DNA from: Pseudopyrenochaeta lycopersici
Lineage: Eukaryota > Ascomycota > Dothideomycetes > Pleosporales > Pseudopyrenochaetaceae
NCBI GenBank assembly: GCA_003313425.1
Contig: NHZP01000013.1
Coordinates: 1,398,225-1,462,224 of the forward strand
DNA length: 64,000 nucleotides
Direction: 5' to 3'
The notes beneath the pieces are model-generated. The model searched no databases and was not told where the DNA came from. It saw only the letters and a program-made list of their open reading frames with translations. The position numbers were made by a program, and so were the translations under genes. The number at the start of each line of letters is the position of its first letter. Within the stretch, counting starts at the first letter, position 1. Below, one piece after another: positions 11,203-21,467 of the stretch.

Positions 11203-12737
11203 ATGCTGGAGGAAACTTCCAAGGGGGTTTCAACCAACTTCGAAACATATGATGCAAAGCTCGAGGAGAGTAATCTTGACGTTGTTGATCCCGCAACCGC
11301 TGCCAGACTGGAAGTCGAGAAAAGTTTGCGCCACAAATTCGACCGCCGTGTTCTCCCACTTGGAATTCTTATTTACCTCATGGCGCAAATCGACCGTAGC
11401 AACATGAGCAATGCGGTCGTCCTGGGTTTGAAGGCCGACACTGATCTCACTGGAAACCGGTTCAATATCGCCTTATCACTTTTTTTCGTCACCTACATCG
11501 TCTTTGAGATCCCAGCAAACATGCTATGCAAGCGCTTCGGCCCGCGAGTCTGGCTTAGCTTCATCACCTTCGGCTTCGGAATCGTCACGATGTGCACTGC
11601 CTTTGTGACTAGCTACCCGGGTTTGCTTGTCTGTAGGGTCCTACTCGGCTTGCTCGAATCAGGCGTGCAGCCTGGGCTCATGTTTGCGTACGCGCAATTC
11701 TACCGTCGACATGAGCTAGCTTCACGCTGGGGAATCAAAGCTGCAGGTGCTTCATGTGCTGGTGCTTTCGGCGGGCTTCTTGGTGGTGGGCTGGGTAATG
11801 TCCCCAAGGCTGGCATGATCGAACGCTGGCGCTGGATCTTTTTGATTGAGGGCATTATTACAGCAATGCTTGCTGTAATAGTATACTGGTCCATGCCGCG
11901 GGACGTTGCCAGTGCGTGGTTTTTGACAGAAGAAGAGAAAAAGATTGGAACAGAACGCATCGCCGAGGAAAATAAGATGGGCACTGGTGAGGAGGACCTA
12001 AAACCATGGCGACTAGACGTTATGAAGCGCGCATTGTGGAACCTAAATACGCAGCTTGTCAGTCTCGCATTGACAATGTCGTTGCTCTCTCTGACCGCAT
12101 TATCACTTTTCATGGTTAGTAGCCCGTCTATCTTTGCGCTCCCGCTAACAAATCTTAGCCTTCTCTTCTACGATCCATGGGCTACACTGCGACTCAAGCC
12201 CAACTCTTGACTGTTCCGCCTTATGTTCTCGCAGCTATTGCCTGCGTAGGAGCATCGTTCCTTTCTGATCGCTTACATACTCGCGGTACCATTATCGTGG
12301 CTCTCACTCCGCTGACCATCATCGGCTTCCTGCTCATGGCGCTGCTCACGTCCAACACGGGTCGTTACATTGCGCTGTTCCTACCCACAGCTGCTGCGTT
12401 TACCTGCTCCCCACTCCTGCTAGCATGGGTTGTTGGTAACTCTGCTGGCCCCAGCGTAAGGGCAGTTGTGAGCGCTTATGCCGTGGGTGAAGCGAATATT
12501 GGTGGCCTTATCGCAACGTGGACATATTTGCCTCAAGATGCACCAAGATATATTCGTGGACATTGGGTCAACTTTGGTGGATCATGCATTTTGCTTGTGT
12601 TGGCGATTGTGACGACGCTGTACTTGCGATGGGAGAATACGCTCAGGGCAAGGGGGGGCAGGAATGACAGGTTGAACAATACTAGCGAAGCGTTGGGATT
12701 GGGTCATAGGCACCCCGAGTATCGTTACACTGCTTGA
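11203..12737 (+). CDS. MFS transporter, Dal5/TNA1 (anion:cation symporter) type, two exons
   Basis: Exons 11203-12114 and 12159-12737 encode 496 aa. The 44-nt intron (12115-12158, donor GTTAGT, branch GCTAAC, acceptor TTAG) joins ALSLFM to PSLLRSMGYT. The cytosolic N-terminal tail of about 50 residues precedes a KFDRRVLPLG motif, as in this subfamily. A DRSNMSNA motif follows TM1, then FFVTYIVFEIPANML and RVLLGLLESGVQPG segments. RWRWIFLIEG precedes TM6 and GYTATQAQLLTVPPYV marks the start of the second half. Family members import small carboxylates, vitamins or amides at the plasma membrane; the substrate is not visible. It diverges from the FAD oxidoreductase. Confidence 0.92.
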
Positions 12738-12974
12738 TGAAGCTGGTATATCTTGCAAAGTACATATGACTTGCTATTACATAATGTATTTACAGAATGG
12801 GGATCACGTGCACGAGTAACTGAAACTGGCATTTAAATTTCAACAAAATTTCCAGTTTTGTATTTAATTTCTGGTATGCACGGCGTTAAGGTTCTATTAG
12901 ACTTAGCGTATCTGTTATTGGTAATTTAGGACGACCTTGTATAGGCTAGTTTTCTCAATTTTGGTAGGTTTTCG

Positions 12975-13017
12975 CGATCGTGGTTGACTAGTATTCGCAG
13001 GTGACTGGTGGAACACG
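12975..13017 (-). repeat. Isolated pogo-type terminal repeat (element F, right end), split by a solo LTR
   Basis: On the minus strand the end reads ACGTG(solo LTR)TTCCA, then CCAGTCACCTGCGAATA, then CTAGTCAACCACGATCG. This is the tip plus two 17-bp units, the arrangement seen in elements D and E. The outermost bases continue at 13252-13254 beyond the solo LTR and its target duplication, followed by TA... No transposase and no clear left end were found between the MFS gene and this site, so it is a truncated copy or MITE remnant. Confidence 0.5.
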
Positions 13018-13246
13018 TGTAACGAAGTATGTGTGAATCTGAATCTTGGTGTTGCAGTATTATTGCGCTAGTCCTTTTCAAGGGTTAGCGTGCACCGCGA
13101 AGGACCCGCTCACCTGCGCCAACTGCGCAGAGCGGGGACGACAAGTATTATTCTCTCCCATAGCTGAGTTACCGCAATACGGAACCATCCCTTCACTATT
13201 ATCTGCGGTGTGAAGCAAGTACTATTTCCTGAAATCATACGTTACA
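13018..13246 (-). repeat. Solo LTR with 5-bp target-site duplication
   Basis: The 229-bp sequence begins TGTAACG and ends CGTTACA, perfect inverted ends. It is flanked by ACACG at 13013-13017 and ACACG at 13247-13251. About 100 bp of its other end (13150-13246, read on the minus strand) matches 41058-41160, where a RIP-mutated copy stands at the edge of Gypsy element 1. It is therefore a Gypsy-family LTR left by recombination. It shows no clear RIP, as expected for a sequence this short. Confidence 0.8.
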
Positions 13247-14019
13247 ACACGTTACGTTTGGTGATTAGTAAACAGCTGTTCACGACGGCCTTCGGACAAT
13301 TAATACCTGTCTTCTAGCCGTCGGGACTTCTATACGCGGTCAACCGGCCAATATTTGATCCGCTAGGGAATAATTATTGTCCCGCGCTCTATGAAGCAAG
13401 TTCAATGTGGGCGCAAGGGAAAATGCGAAGTTAAAAGCAAGCTTGGGTCCAGATTCGAGACCTTGCAGATCACTAATCTGCACCTTTGAAAATCATTACC
13501 CTATCGGCGCCCCAAAAGTACTCTAGCTGGATTGGAAGCTGTTCAAATGGGAAACTTGATCCGCAGCGAATGAAAATAGCTTTCAACAGAAACCACTTCG
13601 ATCGGATGTACCGATCGGAGTGGCGACATGTCATGATATTTTATGCCAGACCGAAGACTGATAGGGGTTTCTAATTTTGTAGCAAAGCTCTGAGGCGCAG
13701 ATAACACCGTTTATATATATTATAAGTTACGTCGACCGTGAAACCACTGCTATAGGAAGGGCGTCTGCTACGTTACAAAATAGGGCTCTTTCTGAATCAG
13801 GACGGAATCGGAGATGTCAAACTTAAATCAAATTTATTCCAAGATAACACCCCTGATGTCAAGTAATAGTCTCCGCACATAGCATGGGTATATACAAACT
13901 TGCGAACAGAGAAATAGAATCAGTTTGAAGTTCTGGTTAGGATTTGATTTGACTTGATTTAGATCTATTTGAATATTTGGATAGTTCTACCTTCTCTCTT
14001 AAGATAAGATGCATTGTGC
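13247..14019. other. Intergenic DNA, nothing recognised
   Basis: Mixed composition, no coding ORF with family resemblance. A 62-codon ORF near 13486 has no support. No repeat structure is apparent apart from the end of the target duplication at 13247-13251. Confidence 0.4.
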
Positions 14020-14229
14020 TGTTACATTGATAACCGCTTGCACTTAGCCTGTTTCGGCTGCGGCCGTATGTTCTGCAAGCACAGTTGCTAAAACGCTAGG
14101 CAGGAGGTGTCGCCACCTAGTAGCCTGGTTTTGGCTAAGTGGGTACGTATATAAAGCCGTACAAATCTGAGCTAAGTTAAGTTAAGATTAAATGAATCAG
14201 TCGCAAAGTCATACTGAGGCTCGCTAACA
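14020..14229 (+). repeat. LTR-like sequence (possible retrotransposon LTR)
   Basis: The 210-bp stretch starts TGTTACA and ends GCTAACA, the TGTTA..TAACA form typical of fungal LTRs. It contains a TATATAAAG box near 14150. No matching second copy and no target duplication were found. The following DNA (14230-15060) has frequent TAG/TAA triplets and short gag-like stretches, but no recognisable domain. Confidence 0.4.
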
Positions 14230-15081
14230 GGGTTTAGTCAATGCTAGGTAATTGAAATTCTTTAGGTGCTACCTAGGAGATTGTAATTAGTTTAAACCTT
14301 GTATAATTATAACCTCCCTATGCCTGAATTCTTTATTAAAGACCATATACTATGTCACTAAAACAAGGCTAAGTCGAACTCAAACAAAATTGCTGCTAAC
14401 CTCCCTTCCTCTAGCAATAGCGACATGTCTTCTAATAATACATAACATATAGATAGTTTTAAGAGCATCTCGTAGGAAGAATTTTAGCAATGTATTAAAC
14501 CTCTCTAAAGGTAGAAGAGGCACATAAGCTAGATCTAAAGATAACTAGCTCTGACGTCCAACACAGCTATCTAGCCACATCACAGATCTACATTCTAACA
14601 ATGCTCATTAAGCATATTACCCTGGAATTGACGATACATGCAACGTTATCAAGGGAGGGAGGGAAAGCCATCCTGCCACGAAGAGATGGTATGACTGCAG
14701 TCTTAACGACAGAACTGTCACGCCTTCACTATCAACTGTAGCAGCTCACTGCGTGAAATTCGGTACTACGCTCACCGCATATCTGAAAATATCATGAGAC
14801 CGTCTCAAGATATGCAAGAAGCTCTACCGCGACCAACTTCTGCCTCCAAAGCGCTACAAAGATCTACACACCTACACGTTCGGGCCTGAGTATGGTGAAG
14901 AATCAAAGGACGAGTTCAATATTTTTGCAAGAAGGTGTTAGGCTCTTCGAAGCAGAAGATGACAATTGTGAGAACTAACTGATTGAACCTAGTGAAACTC
15001 ACGGAGCTACACATATGAGAACAAAGAGTTGCTAAGCTACACTGGGCAAAGACTGTAGACTGGTATATACATTCAAACCTA
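14230..15081. other. Degenerate repeat-like DNA, nature uncertain
   Basis: Several short reading stretches in the plus frames (around 14420-14990) are broken by TAG/TAA and frameshifts, as expected for a decayed gag or other mobile protein. No family motif could be named. No host gene is supported. Confidence 0.3.
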
Positions 15082-15936
15082 CTAATCTGCTAAGAAGAGT
15101 TCAAGATGCTTTGCGTAAAGCTCCGGCACTTGGAAGAGATGCCCATGTCCCGCATCGGGATAGATAATTAACTGCGCATTCCGGATGTTTTGTTGTAACA
15201 CAAAACTATTTGGAGTAGGTGACATGATGTCATCATGGCCGTTTGTAACCAAAGTTGGGGCTTTAATGTCTTTGAGACGGTCAAAGTTCGTAGTATCCAC
15301 AGTAAAGGAGAAAATGGCTGTCAACTGCGATTGTGCTCCTTGACCAACAAGATATCCCCTCCGCTCTTCTCCTCCCACCTTTCGTTCATGAATCCTCTCC
15401 CACCATTTATTCCCGAGAGTCTGACTAGACTCCGATGGGTGGAAGAAGAGGTATAACATGTCCTCCTTCGTTGGAGGACTGTCATTGTTCGCACCGGCGC
15501 TCTCGAGCACCTCCCGCGGAGGTAGGACTACTCCCTCCCCGATTGCGGACTGTGTACCGGCCAGGATCAGCTTGCGTACCAGCTCAGGGTAGTCCCAGCT
15601 TAGACATTGTGCGACACCACCACCCATGGAGAAACCCATAACATCAGCTACTTTAACATTGATGGCCTCCAGAAATTTGGCGGCAATGGAGGCCATAGCC
15701 TTGGTCGAGTCAGGAACGGTGCCTTCACTGTGGCCGATACCGAAGCTATCATAGACAATGACCTCCCGGTTCTTAGCAATGGTGTTGAAGAGGAGGGGGT
15801 CGAGGGTATCCATTGAGCCTCTGAGATGGTTGATGTAAAGTAACGGAAAAGTGCTTGCTTTCCCAAAACGCCGGTATGCAACCTTCAGGCCATCAACAGC
15901 CGTGAAATTGGTCTTTGCCGTCTGTAGTGTCGTCAT
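15082..15936 (-). CDS. Alpha/beta-hydrolase fold protein, 284 aa, intronless
   Basis: Complete single-exon ORF. The nucleophile elbow is GFSMGG with Ser103. The likely acid is Asp236 in NGHDDIM and the catalytic His is His264 in PDAGHGHLFQ. An HLRGSMDTLDP segment near residue 37 supplies the oxyanion-hole region, and VYDSFGIGHS (61-70) is the conserved strand-turn after it. The length is normal for the Abhydrolase_1 class (esterases, haloperoxidase-like and C-C hydrolases). There is no signal peptide, so it is probably cytosolic. It is divergent from the alcohol dehydrogenase at 16683, with a 746-bp shared upstream region. The substrate is unknown. Confidence 0.9.
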   Translation of the reverse strand: MTTLQTAKTNFTAVDGLKVAYRRFGKASTFPLLYINHLRGSMDTLDPLLFNTIAKNREVIVYDSFGIGHSEGTVPDSTKAMASIAAKFLEAINVKVADVMGFSMGGGVAQCLSWDYPELVRKLILAGTQSAIGEGVVLPPREVLESAGANNDSPPTKEDMLYLFFHPSESSQTLGNKWWERIHERKVGGEERRGYLVGQGAQSQLTAIFSFTVDTTNFDRLKDIKAPTLVTNGHDDIMSPTPNSFVLQQNIRNAQLIIYPDAGHGHLFQVPELYAKHLELFLAD

Positions 15937-16682
15937 TGTGATGTTGTTTGAATTGACTTGGTTTCTGGAGATTCGCGTTCAGAGACTTGTGAAGATTTTG
16001 CTCTTTAATGAAGTGACAACTTTGCTTCAGGCGACCCTTTATATACGCGTTAGAATCACCATCTGGTTCTGTGGAAACATAGCGGGCAATCGTCATGCAA
16101 AGTTTTCGCAAAAACGATGGACGAATTCATATCACCGTTTCCGTCTGCGGCGAAACACAAAAGTCCTTGGAATAGAATAGTAATCATCTTGTCGCCGAGT
16201 TCTCAACAAATGCCCTCACTACCACCAGTGGAACAAACTCCTTGACCCTAGGCCCGGGCCTGCCCAATTTAATAAGTTTGCTAGAGGGTTGGATGCTAGT
16301 AGGTATTTTGATACTTGTCCTGTTGCGACAGAAGAGGATCGCTGGTGCTGCACTAAGCGTCGATTATCGTGGGCGTACCCCACTCAAGCCGCTAACCAAG
16401 CTACACCATTCTCGGACCATACCGAGGTCGCAATATCCTCCAACTGTTTTTGTGTCATGAGCTAACATGCCGTCGAATCTGTGATCAGTCATTCAACTAT
16501 GGCACAGGTGAAACAGATTCTGGGCCACGATTTGGCTTTCTGATGCGGCCGATGCTTATAAGCCCGATGAGTGCCGTCGACAAATGTAAGACGCCTTAAC
16601 AAGTTCAGCTATCTACTGCACACCAATCTGTTATTCTTCGAGACTCGGCAAAGAAAACCAGGCTGCCTGCTATCTACAACAG
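15937..16682. other. Divergent intergenic region of hydrolase and dehydrogenase
   Basis: Holds both promoters. A TATATA-like motif at 16039-16044 could serve the hydrolase. Small ORFs here lack support. No palindrome comparable to that at 10819-10870 was noticed. Confidence 0.4.
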
Positions 16683-17669
16683 ATGGCGTCCACAATGAAG
16701 GCATACCAGTTCACCAATCCCTCCCGAGGACTGGAATTCGGGGACATCCCAATCCCGGTCCCCAAAAATAACCAAGTCCTTGTCGAGATCAAAGCCACAG
16801 GGCTCTGCCACACCGACTGCAACATTATATCTGGGAAAGACAACACTTTCTTCTGGAAACGCCCCATCACTTTGGGTCACGAAATTGCTGGTCGAATCGT
16901 TGCGATCGGCTCCGACGTTACCAAGTTTAAGGTTGACGACCGAGTCGTGTCTATCATCGGTACTAAGCACCCTATCTCGTTTGAAGATGTAACTACTAGT
17001 GCTGGCCTCGGCTATAATGGCGGATTTGCTGAGTACGTAACACTGTTCGAGTCCAAGGCATTTCGTATCCCGGAAGGAGTCACGTTTGCTCAAGCGGCTG
17101 TTACCACCGACGCCATTGCTACGGCATACCATGCTGTCGTTGTGGAAGGACAGATTTCTGCGTCGTCCAAGATCGCCATCATCGGATTGGGGGGCTTGGG
17201 ATTGTCAGCTGCCCAGATCGCGTCTCGCTACGGGGCGAAAGTGTATGGAATTGAACATGACAACCGAAAGTACGTGCCCGCTGTTCAGGCAGGAGTATAT
17301 GCATGTGCCAAGAGCTTCAAAGGCTTTCCCGGCATCCGTTTTGATGTAATCGTGGATTTTGCTGGTGCGGGCTCCACGACAGCGGCAGCTGCCAAGGCTG
17401 TCAAGGCCGGTGGCAAAGTTGTCCTTGTTGGTCTTTCGCGAAAGGTGGCTACACTCGATACGCATGAGTTTGTTGCACTCGGCGTCACGCTCAAAGGTGC
17501 GGCGGGCTCATCAACCGAGGAGGTTCAGAAGTGTCTGCAGATGATTGCTAACAAGGAAATTGATCCACTTCTCGAAGAGATCCCTTTTGGCAAAATTAGA
17601 GAAGGACTGGACAGGCTTTCTCGTGGCGATGTAATCGGGCGTTTATATTCTGATCCAACGAAGGCTTGA
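16683..17669 (+). CDS. Zinc-type alcohol dehydrogenase (MDR family), 328 aa
   Basis: Complete intronless ORF. The N-terminal GroES-like catalytic domain has Cys42 in GLCHTDC and His66-Glu67 in LGHEIAG, two ligands and the proton-relay glutamate of the catalytic zinc. The third ligand may be Asp143 in TTDAIATAYHA. The Rossmann NAD(P)-binding motif is GLGGLG at 168-173. The four-cysteine structural-zinc lobe expected around residues 95-110 is absent, so this is a shortened MDR subtype. The start chosen gives MASTMKAYQF; Met5 is an alternative. It probably oxidises an alcohol or reduces an aldehyde in the cytosol. Substrate unknown. Confidence 0.9.
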   Translation: MASTMKAYQFTNPSRGLEFGDIPIPVPKNNQVLVEIKATGLCHTDCNIISGKDNTFFWKRPITLGHEIAGRIVAIGSDVTKFKVDDRVVSIIGTKHPISFEDVTTSAGLGYNGGFAEYVTLFESKAFRIPEGVTFAQAAVTTDAIATAYHAVVVEGQISASSKIAIIGLGGLGLSAAQIASRYGAKVYGIEHDNRKYVPAVQAGVYACAKSFKGFPGIRFDVIVDFAGAGSTTAAAAKAVKAGGKVVLVGLSRKVATLDTHEFVALGVTLKGAAGSSTEEVQKCLQMIANKEIDPLLEEIPFGKIREGLDRLSRGDVIGRLYSDPTKA

Positions 17670-18714
17670 AATCAGACTTATTACTGTCCGCCATATTACT
17701 TAAGGTTAATTGTTAGTTACACTACAAATAACACGGCGTTTTTATTACTGCCTAGAGTAAATTACTACTAATTGTCAGGACTTAGGTCTAAAACCACTAA
17801 GCAATGCAACCAAAATGGTACGGATGATCAGCGATAGCTGATTTCGCGCACAGAGTAGTACACATAGCTATTCAAGTTGCTGTAGAATAGCCTGTAGCCT
17901 TCATAGTAACCCACTTAATGAACCACTCTGCTTGTTCTTCGCATACGTACTCTTCTGCTCTAGCGTAGAGAGTAGCCCTAACTCTTGACTGCCCTAAATT
18001 ACTACTCTATCCTAATTCTATTACAGTACTAGGCCAATGGTTTTGGTTGCTAAGCTTGCCCCACCTATCGCCAATAAGAGAGCTGTATCACAACCACCAG
18101 CGTTAGCTTTGAAGATAATTGTTTGTTGCTAAAATACCGTTAAATTGGGCGATTAGCAGGTGTTTTCTAAAGTGTATAGACTAAAATCATGACCTATCGC
18201 GCGTGGCTAGAGTAGTCTAATACTATAATTCGTGCTATTATGCAAACAGACCTAATTTTGTATGATAAATAGGGGTCGATTTCAACATTACAGAAAACCC
18301 CTGGGACACCTCTTATGCCTGCAGTAGGTTTACTGCGATATTTAGTAGAGAAGTGGGAGTTATGTAATTGTAAGGCATGAAGCTAAACTCAGAATTCACC
18401 ATAATTTATGATCTCTGATAAAACGCTAAACGAATTAGAGCTCTCGCTTTCTGTCAATAAAGCCAGTAGTAGACTTACTACGCTTATATCTTGTTACGCA
18501 AACAAAGATTAAAGACAATAGATATCCAATATATAACCCTACCGCTGAGTTACTATAGTTTAAAAGACGTTATTACACCCCACCGCCGCTGTAGTTGTAG
18601 AATTGGTATCTCCCCATCTCATTTCCTTCTATACAAACACCCGGTCCTCATGCTTAACTACTCCGCTAATCCGCAATTATCTTCCTCACCGCCCTTTTCC
18701 CCACCCTCCATGTA
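17670..18714. other. Intergenic DNA with old repeat fragments
   Basis: TpA-rich in parts, no supported gene. It holds the 18024-18082 terminal-repeat-like sequence. A related inverted piece (GCAACCAAAATGGT at 17806-17819) lies 200 bp away, so this may be a small decayed DNA transposon. Confidence 0.4.
18024..18082 (+). repeat. Dispersed DNA-transposon end, copy 1
   Basis: Begins TA-CAGTACTAGGCCA, continues TTTTGGTTGC and contains GCTTGCCCCACCTATCGCC. The same order of blocks is found at 30634-30695. The TA followed by CAGTA start suggests the end of a Tc1/mariner-superfamily element. The opposite end was not identified. Confidence 0.5.
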
Positions 18715-19795
18715 TCAAACCATAGTCCTCCTACTCCCTAACTCTACCCGCTCCTCCGCCGCTGGTAACTCTGAAGGCGGCGCTGCGAGTTCGCTCCGAT
18801 ATGCATAGTTCTCCATGTACGGAGCCGTGTTTAGATCCGTGGGTTTCTCATGCAGTTCTCGTAGGACGTGTATCTTTCGGCGCAGAATGAAGAACGTGGC
18901 TGCAAAAAGAAGAGATAGTCCTACAATAGAGCCGATTACGATGCCTGCTATAGCACCGCCAGAGATCGGGGGGTTAGAGGGTGCGGAGGTAGGTGGGGGA
19001 GCGAGGTTTGGGATGGAGGGGTTTATGAAAGGGAAGTTGAGGGAGAAGGGATGAGAGCGGATGATTGGTAGGAAAGTGTGGCGGAGGTTGAGGGTGATGT
19101 GGATGGCTGCATGACCTGGCGCTTGTTAGAGATGTGGTAAGGGAGATATTTGTAGTGTGTTAGGGAAGTAGTGAAAGAAGGCGGTGGTTTGGTGGGACAT
19201 TACCTCGAAGCCAACCACTTCGTCGTATAATTCTTGGTTCTTAGGGCCCGGTTGATCGGCGCCGTGAACCTTGATTGTCACTGACTACTCTCAGTCGCAA
19301 ACAAGTGTCACAACTATGAAATCTGATAAGAGCAACATACCTCTCATTCCGCGTAATATTCCACACTCCACTACACTGCTCCCTCATAACAGGCGCCCAC
19401 TCCCCCTCCCCAAGTGTTAACTTTGTCCCATTCCCTAGCAGGCCATTCGTAAGCTCGTACCCGCCATCAACCATCTTCACAGTCCACTGCTGCGACACGC
19501 TGCCGCTGCGAGGGAACATAGCCGGCCCACTCCGAATTCCGTCTTTATCGAGACCGAGCTGGAAGTTCGAGCCCCATTCCCAGTTTCGGATAAAGTAGCG
19601 CCCGCCTTGCGGGAACAACTGCCAGTTCTCTGAAGCCTTTCCCACCGGCGTGATGCGTATTACTGGGTTATCTCTACTGTCGCCGGCGGATATGGTGTTT
19701 TCAAGGCGGCTTGGTAGTTGAATCGTGTACCATGTTCGTTGGAGAAAGAGAGTATCATAATCGCGACGGTGGTGGAACAGTGGCAGGTTGATCAT
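18715..19795 (-). pseudogene. Beta-trefoil (ricin-B-like fold) protein with C-terminal membrane anchor, frames inconsistent
   Basis: Exon 1 (19795-19341) encodes a beta-trefoil-like repeat: WYTIQLPSRLENTISAG, ENWQLFPQGGRYFIRNW, then SQQWTVKMVDGGYELTNGL. This is a family common in ascomycetes as a one-TM surface protein. A strong donor (GTATGT) follows at 19340. A probable middle exon (19269-19204) reads PGPKNQELYDEVVGFE. The last exon (19115-18715) gives a Ser/Thr-rich linker and then, in another frame, GGAIAGIVIGSIVGLSLLF (membrane segment) with a basic, Glu-rich tail of about 60 residues. The linker and anchor lie in different frames with no GT between them. Exon 1 also does not join the middle exon in phase through its best donor. 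A small frameshift or sequence error is likely; family membership is fairly sure. Confidence 0.55.
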
Positions 19796-20639
19796 GTCAG
19801 GCGGGTTAGTTTTGTAAAGTGCCGGAAGGAGCGCAGAGGCGATAAGGTTAGAAATGGGATATTGTGTGAGAAGAAGTAGGAGGTGGCAGGAGGATCTGAT
19901 TCATCTGTAATCTGACCATGCTATCGCATGACACGCTTGCATTGCCACCCCGCCCGCCGCCCAAGCTTTACCTGAAATCTTCGTGTGGGGGCGTATTAGG
20001 CAGGACCTCAAGGTGGTCATTGCGAATACCAGCAAAGTGGTCATCGGCGGTCCAGAGGGGCGGGGTTAAATATCATGACCAAGACGATTCAAGCGCCGTA
20101 TGAATCTCAGGATTTGCTGGATAAGCTCTATCTTGGCACCTGGTTGCGGGAGCGAGGTTATAGCCAGAATAAGCTGAGAAAACAGGGGGTGTCTGATATT
20201 CGTATTCCTATCAATTGCGTTGATGTTGTTCGCGAAGCGCTCGTGTAACAACTTTAATATCCGTAAATTAGCTGGCAGGATTTAGGGGCGCAGCTTGATA
20301 TTAACCCAGACAGGGATGTAGAACCTCTATGTAAGCAAACAGGACAGTTTGGCCCCTCAGGTATCCAGATGCTTGATACCGTATCTCCTCTATTATGCTT
20401 AGAGCGCGACTTAGTCTTTTACTTAAGTAGAAGAGTTAAGGTTGAGTTGATAATAGAGAGAGTGTTTATGTTCCTTGCTCGAATGCTACCATTTGCATAC
20501 ATCGTTAAGGCCTAAAGATACCGATATTGTGGAATTTATATAGTTATCTTCAAGCCTTACGATACTGTATCGGTTACAGCACTGGTGGCAGCCCACGACG
20601 CCCCCGGCCAGAGGTTATTCGTAGTTCGTGCAGGAGGTT
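19796..20639. other. Intergenic DNA, no supported gene
   Basis: Short ORFs on both strands without family resemblance. The part after about 20270 may be decayed N-terminal sequence of the helicase-like pseudogene that follows, but no motif confirms this. Confidence 0.35.
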
Positions 20640-21300
20640 ATAGACAAGTTCATGGTACGAGGCAGCCATAGCTCAATGCAGTTAATGTTGGATTTGCGGA
20701 CGTACGGGTTGAAGATTTATTACATCGCTACATCTGGAGGTCATGCTAAGTGGACTGGACATGGCGAGTTGTTGTAAGAAGGCCTGTATTTCAACATGAC
20801 CCAGTTCCGCCGCATCTTACACGGATTGGCGACAGAGAGTTGACGGCTGTCACTACTGGAGTTGTTATTTGGCAACAGCAATGCGGCCCCTCTGCACAGC
20901 GTTCCGTGAGGGAGTATGCGTGGCAACCCGAGCGACAGCCGGTGTGGATGGAAATTCTCAAAATACCATCAAACTCGCATGCCCGTAGATGGGGAGCGGT
21001 GATTGGTCGAGCGAGTGGGGCAGGCCACCAGAATCAGAGGCAGGTTCATGAAACTAGGAAGCCGTTCTGGCATCGATAGGAAGGCGATCGAGCGGTACAT
21101 GAGCCGCATTATTGAGTTCCAGGAGAAGTTGGCCGGATTGATGCACATAGTAGGCGGACAGCCAGCGAGAGGACCAGGGATATTAAGGCTCGGGCACAGC
21201 AACACCGTCAAAGGAAGGCACCGCAACATAGTCGTTGAGATGGCAGATGACGTTTTGAATGGGAGGTCCATGACCTGGGTTCACAATTTAAGCGTACCTA
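20640..21300 (+). pseudogene. Telomere-linked RecQ-helicase-like protein, fragment of the region before the helicase domain
   Basis: Three plus-strand pieces follow each other with frameshifts. KFMVRGSHSSMQLMLDLRTY lies near 20649-20709. Then KYHQTRMPVDGE lies around 20960-20997. Then REFQEKL-like sequence, GGQPARGP and LGHSNTVKGRHRNI run up to about 21240. This order is recognised from memory as the region preceding the helicase domain in the large subtelomeric RecQ-like proteins of ascomycetes. Helicase motifs are absent and the frame is broken, so it is a fossil. Such genes usually lie near chromosome ends. Confidence 0.6.
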
Positions 21301-21467
21301 GCACCGTCTGCTATAGCAATGACGAGACGTGAGAACACTTGCTTGATCTAATCGAATGATTCTAGGAAAGCCAAGACTTTACCGAACTAAGTGCTTGTTT
21401 TCTTCAACTCATACGCCTATAGTCTTCGCTCCTTGGATGCAATCAAATTTCATGATACCCGATCTCT

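Noticed and set aside
11700..12113. 137-codon minus-strand ORF
   Set aside because: Antisense to membrane segments of the MFS transporter; composition expected for a shadow.
16674..17132. 152-codon minus-strand ORF
   Set aside because: Antisense to the alcohol dehydrogenase, no own motif.
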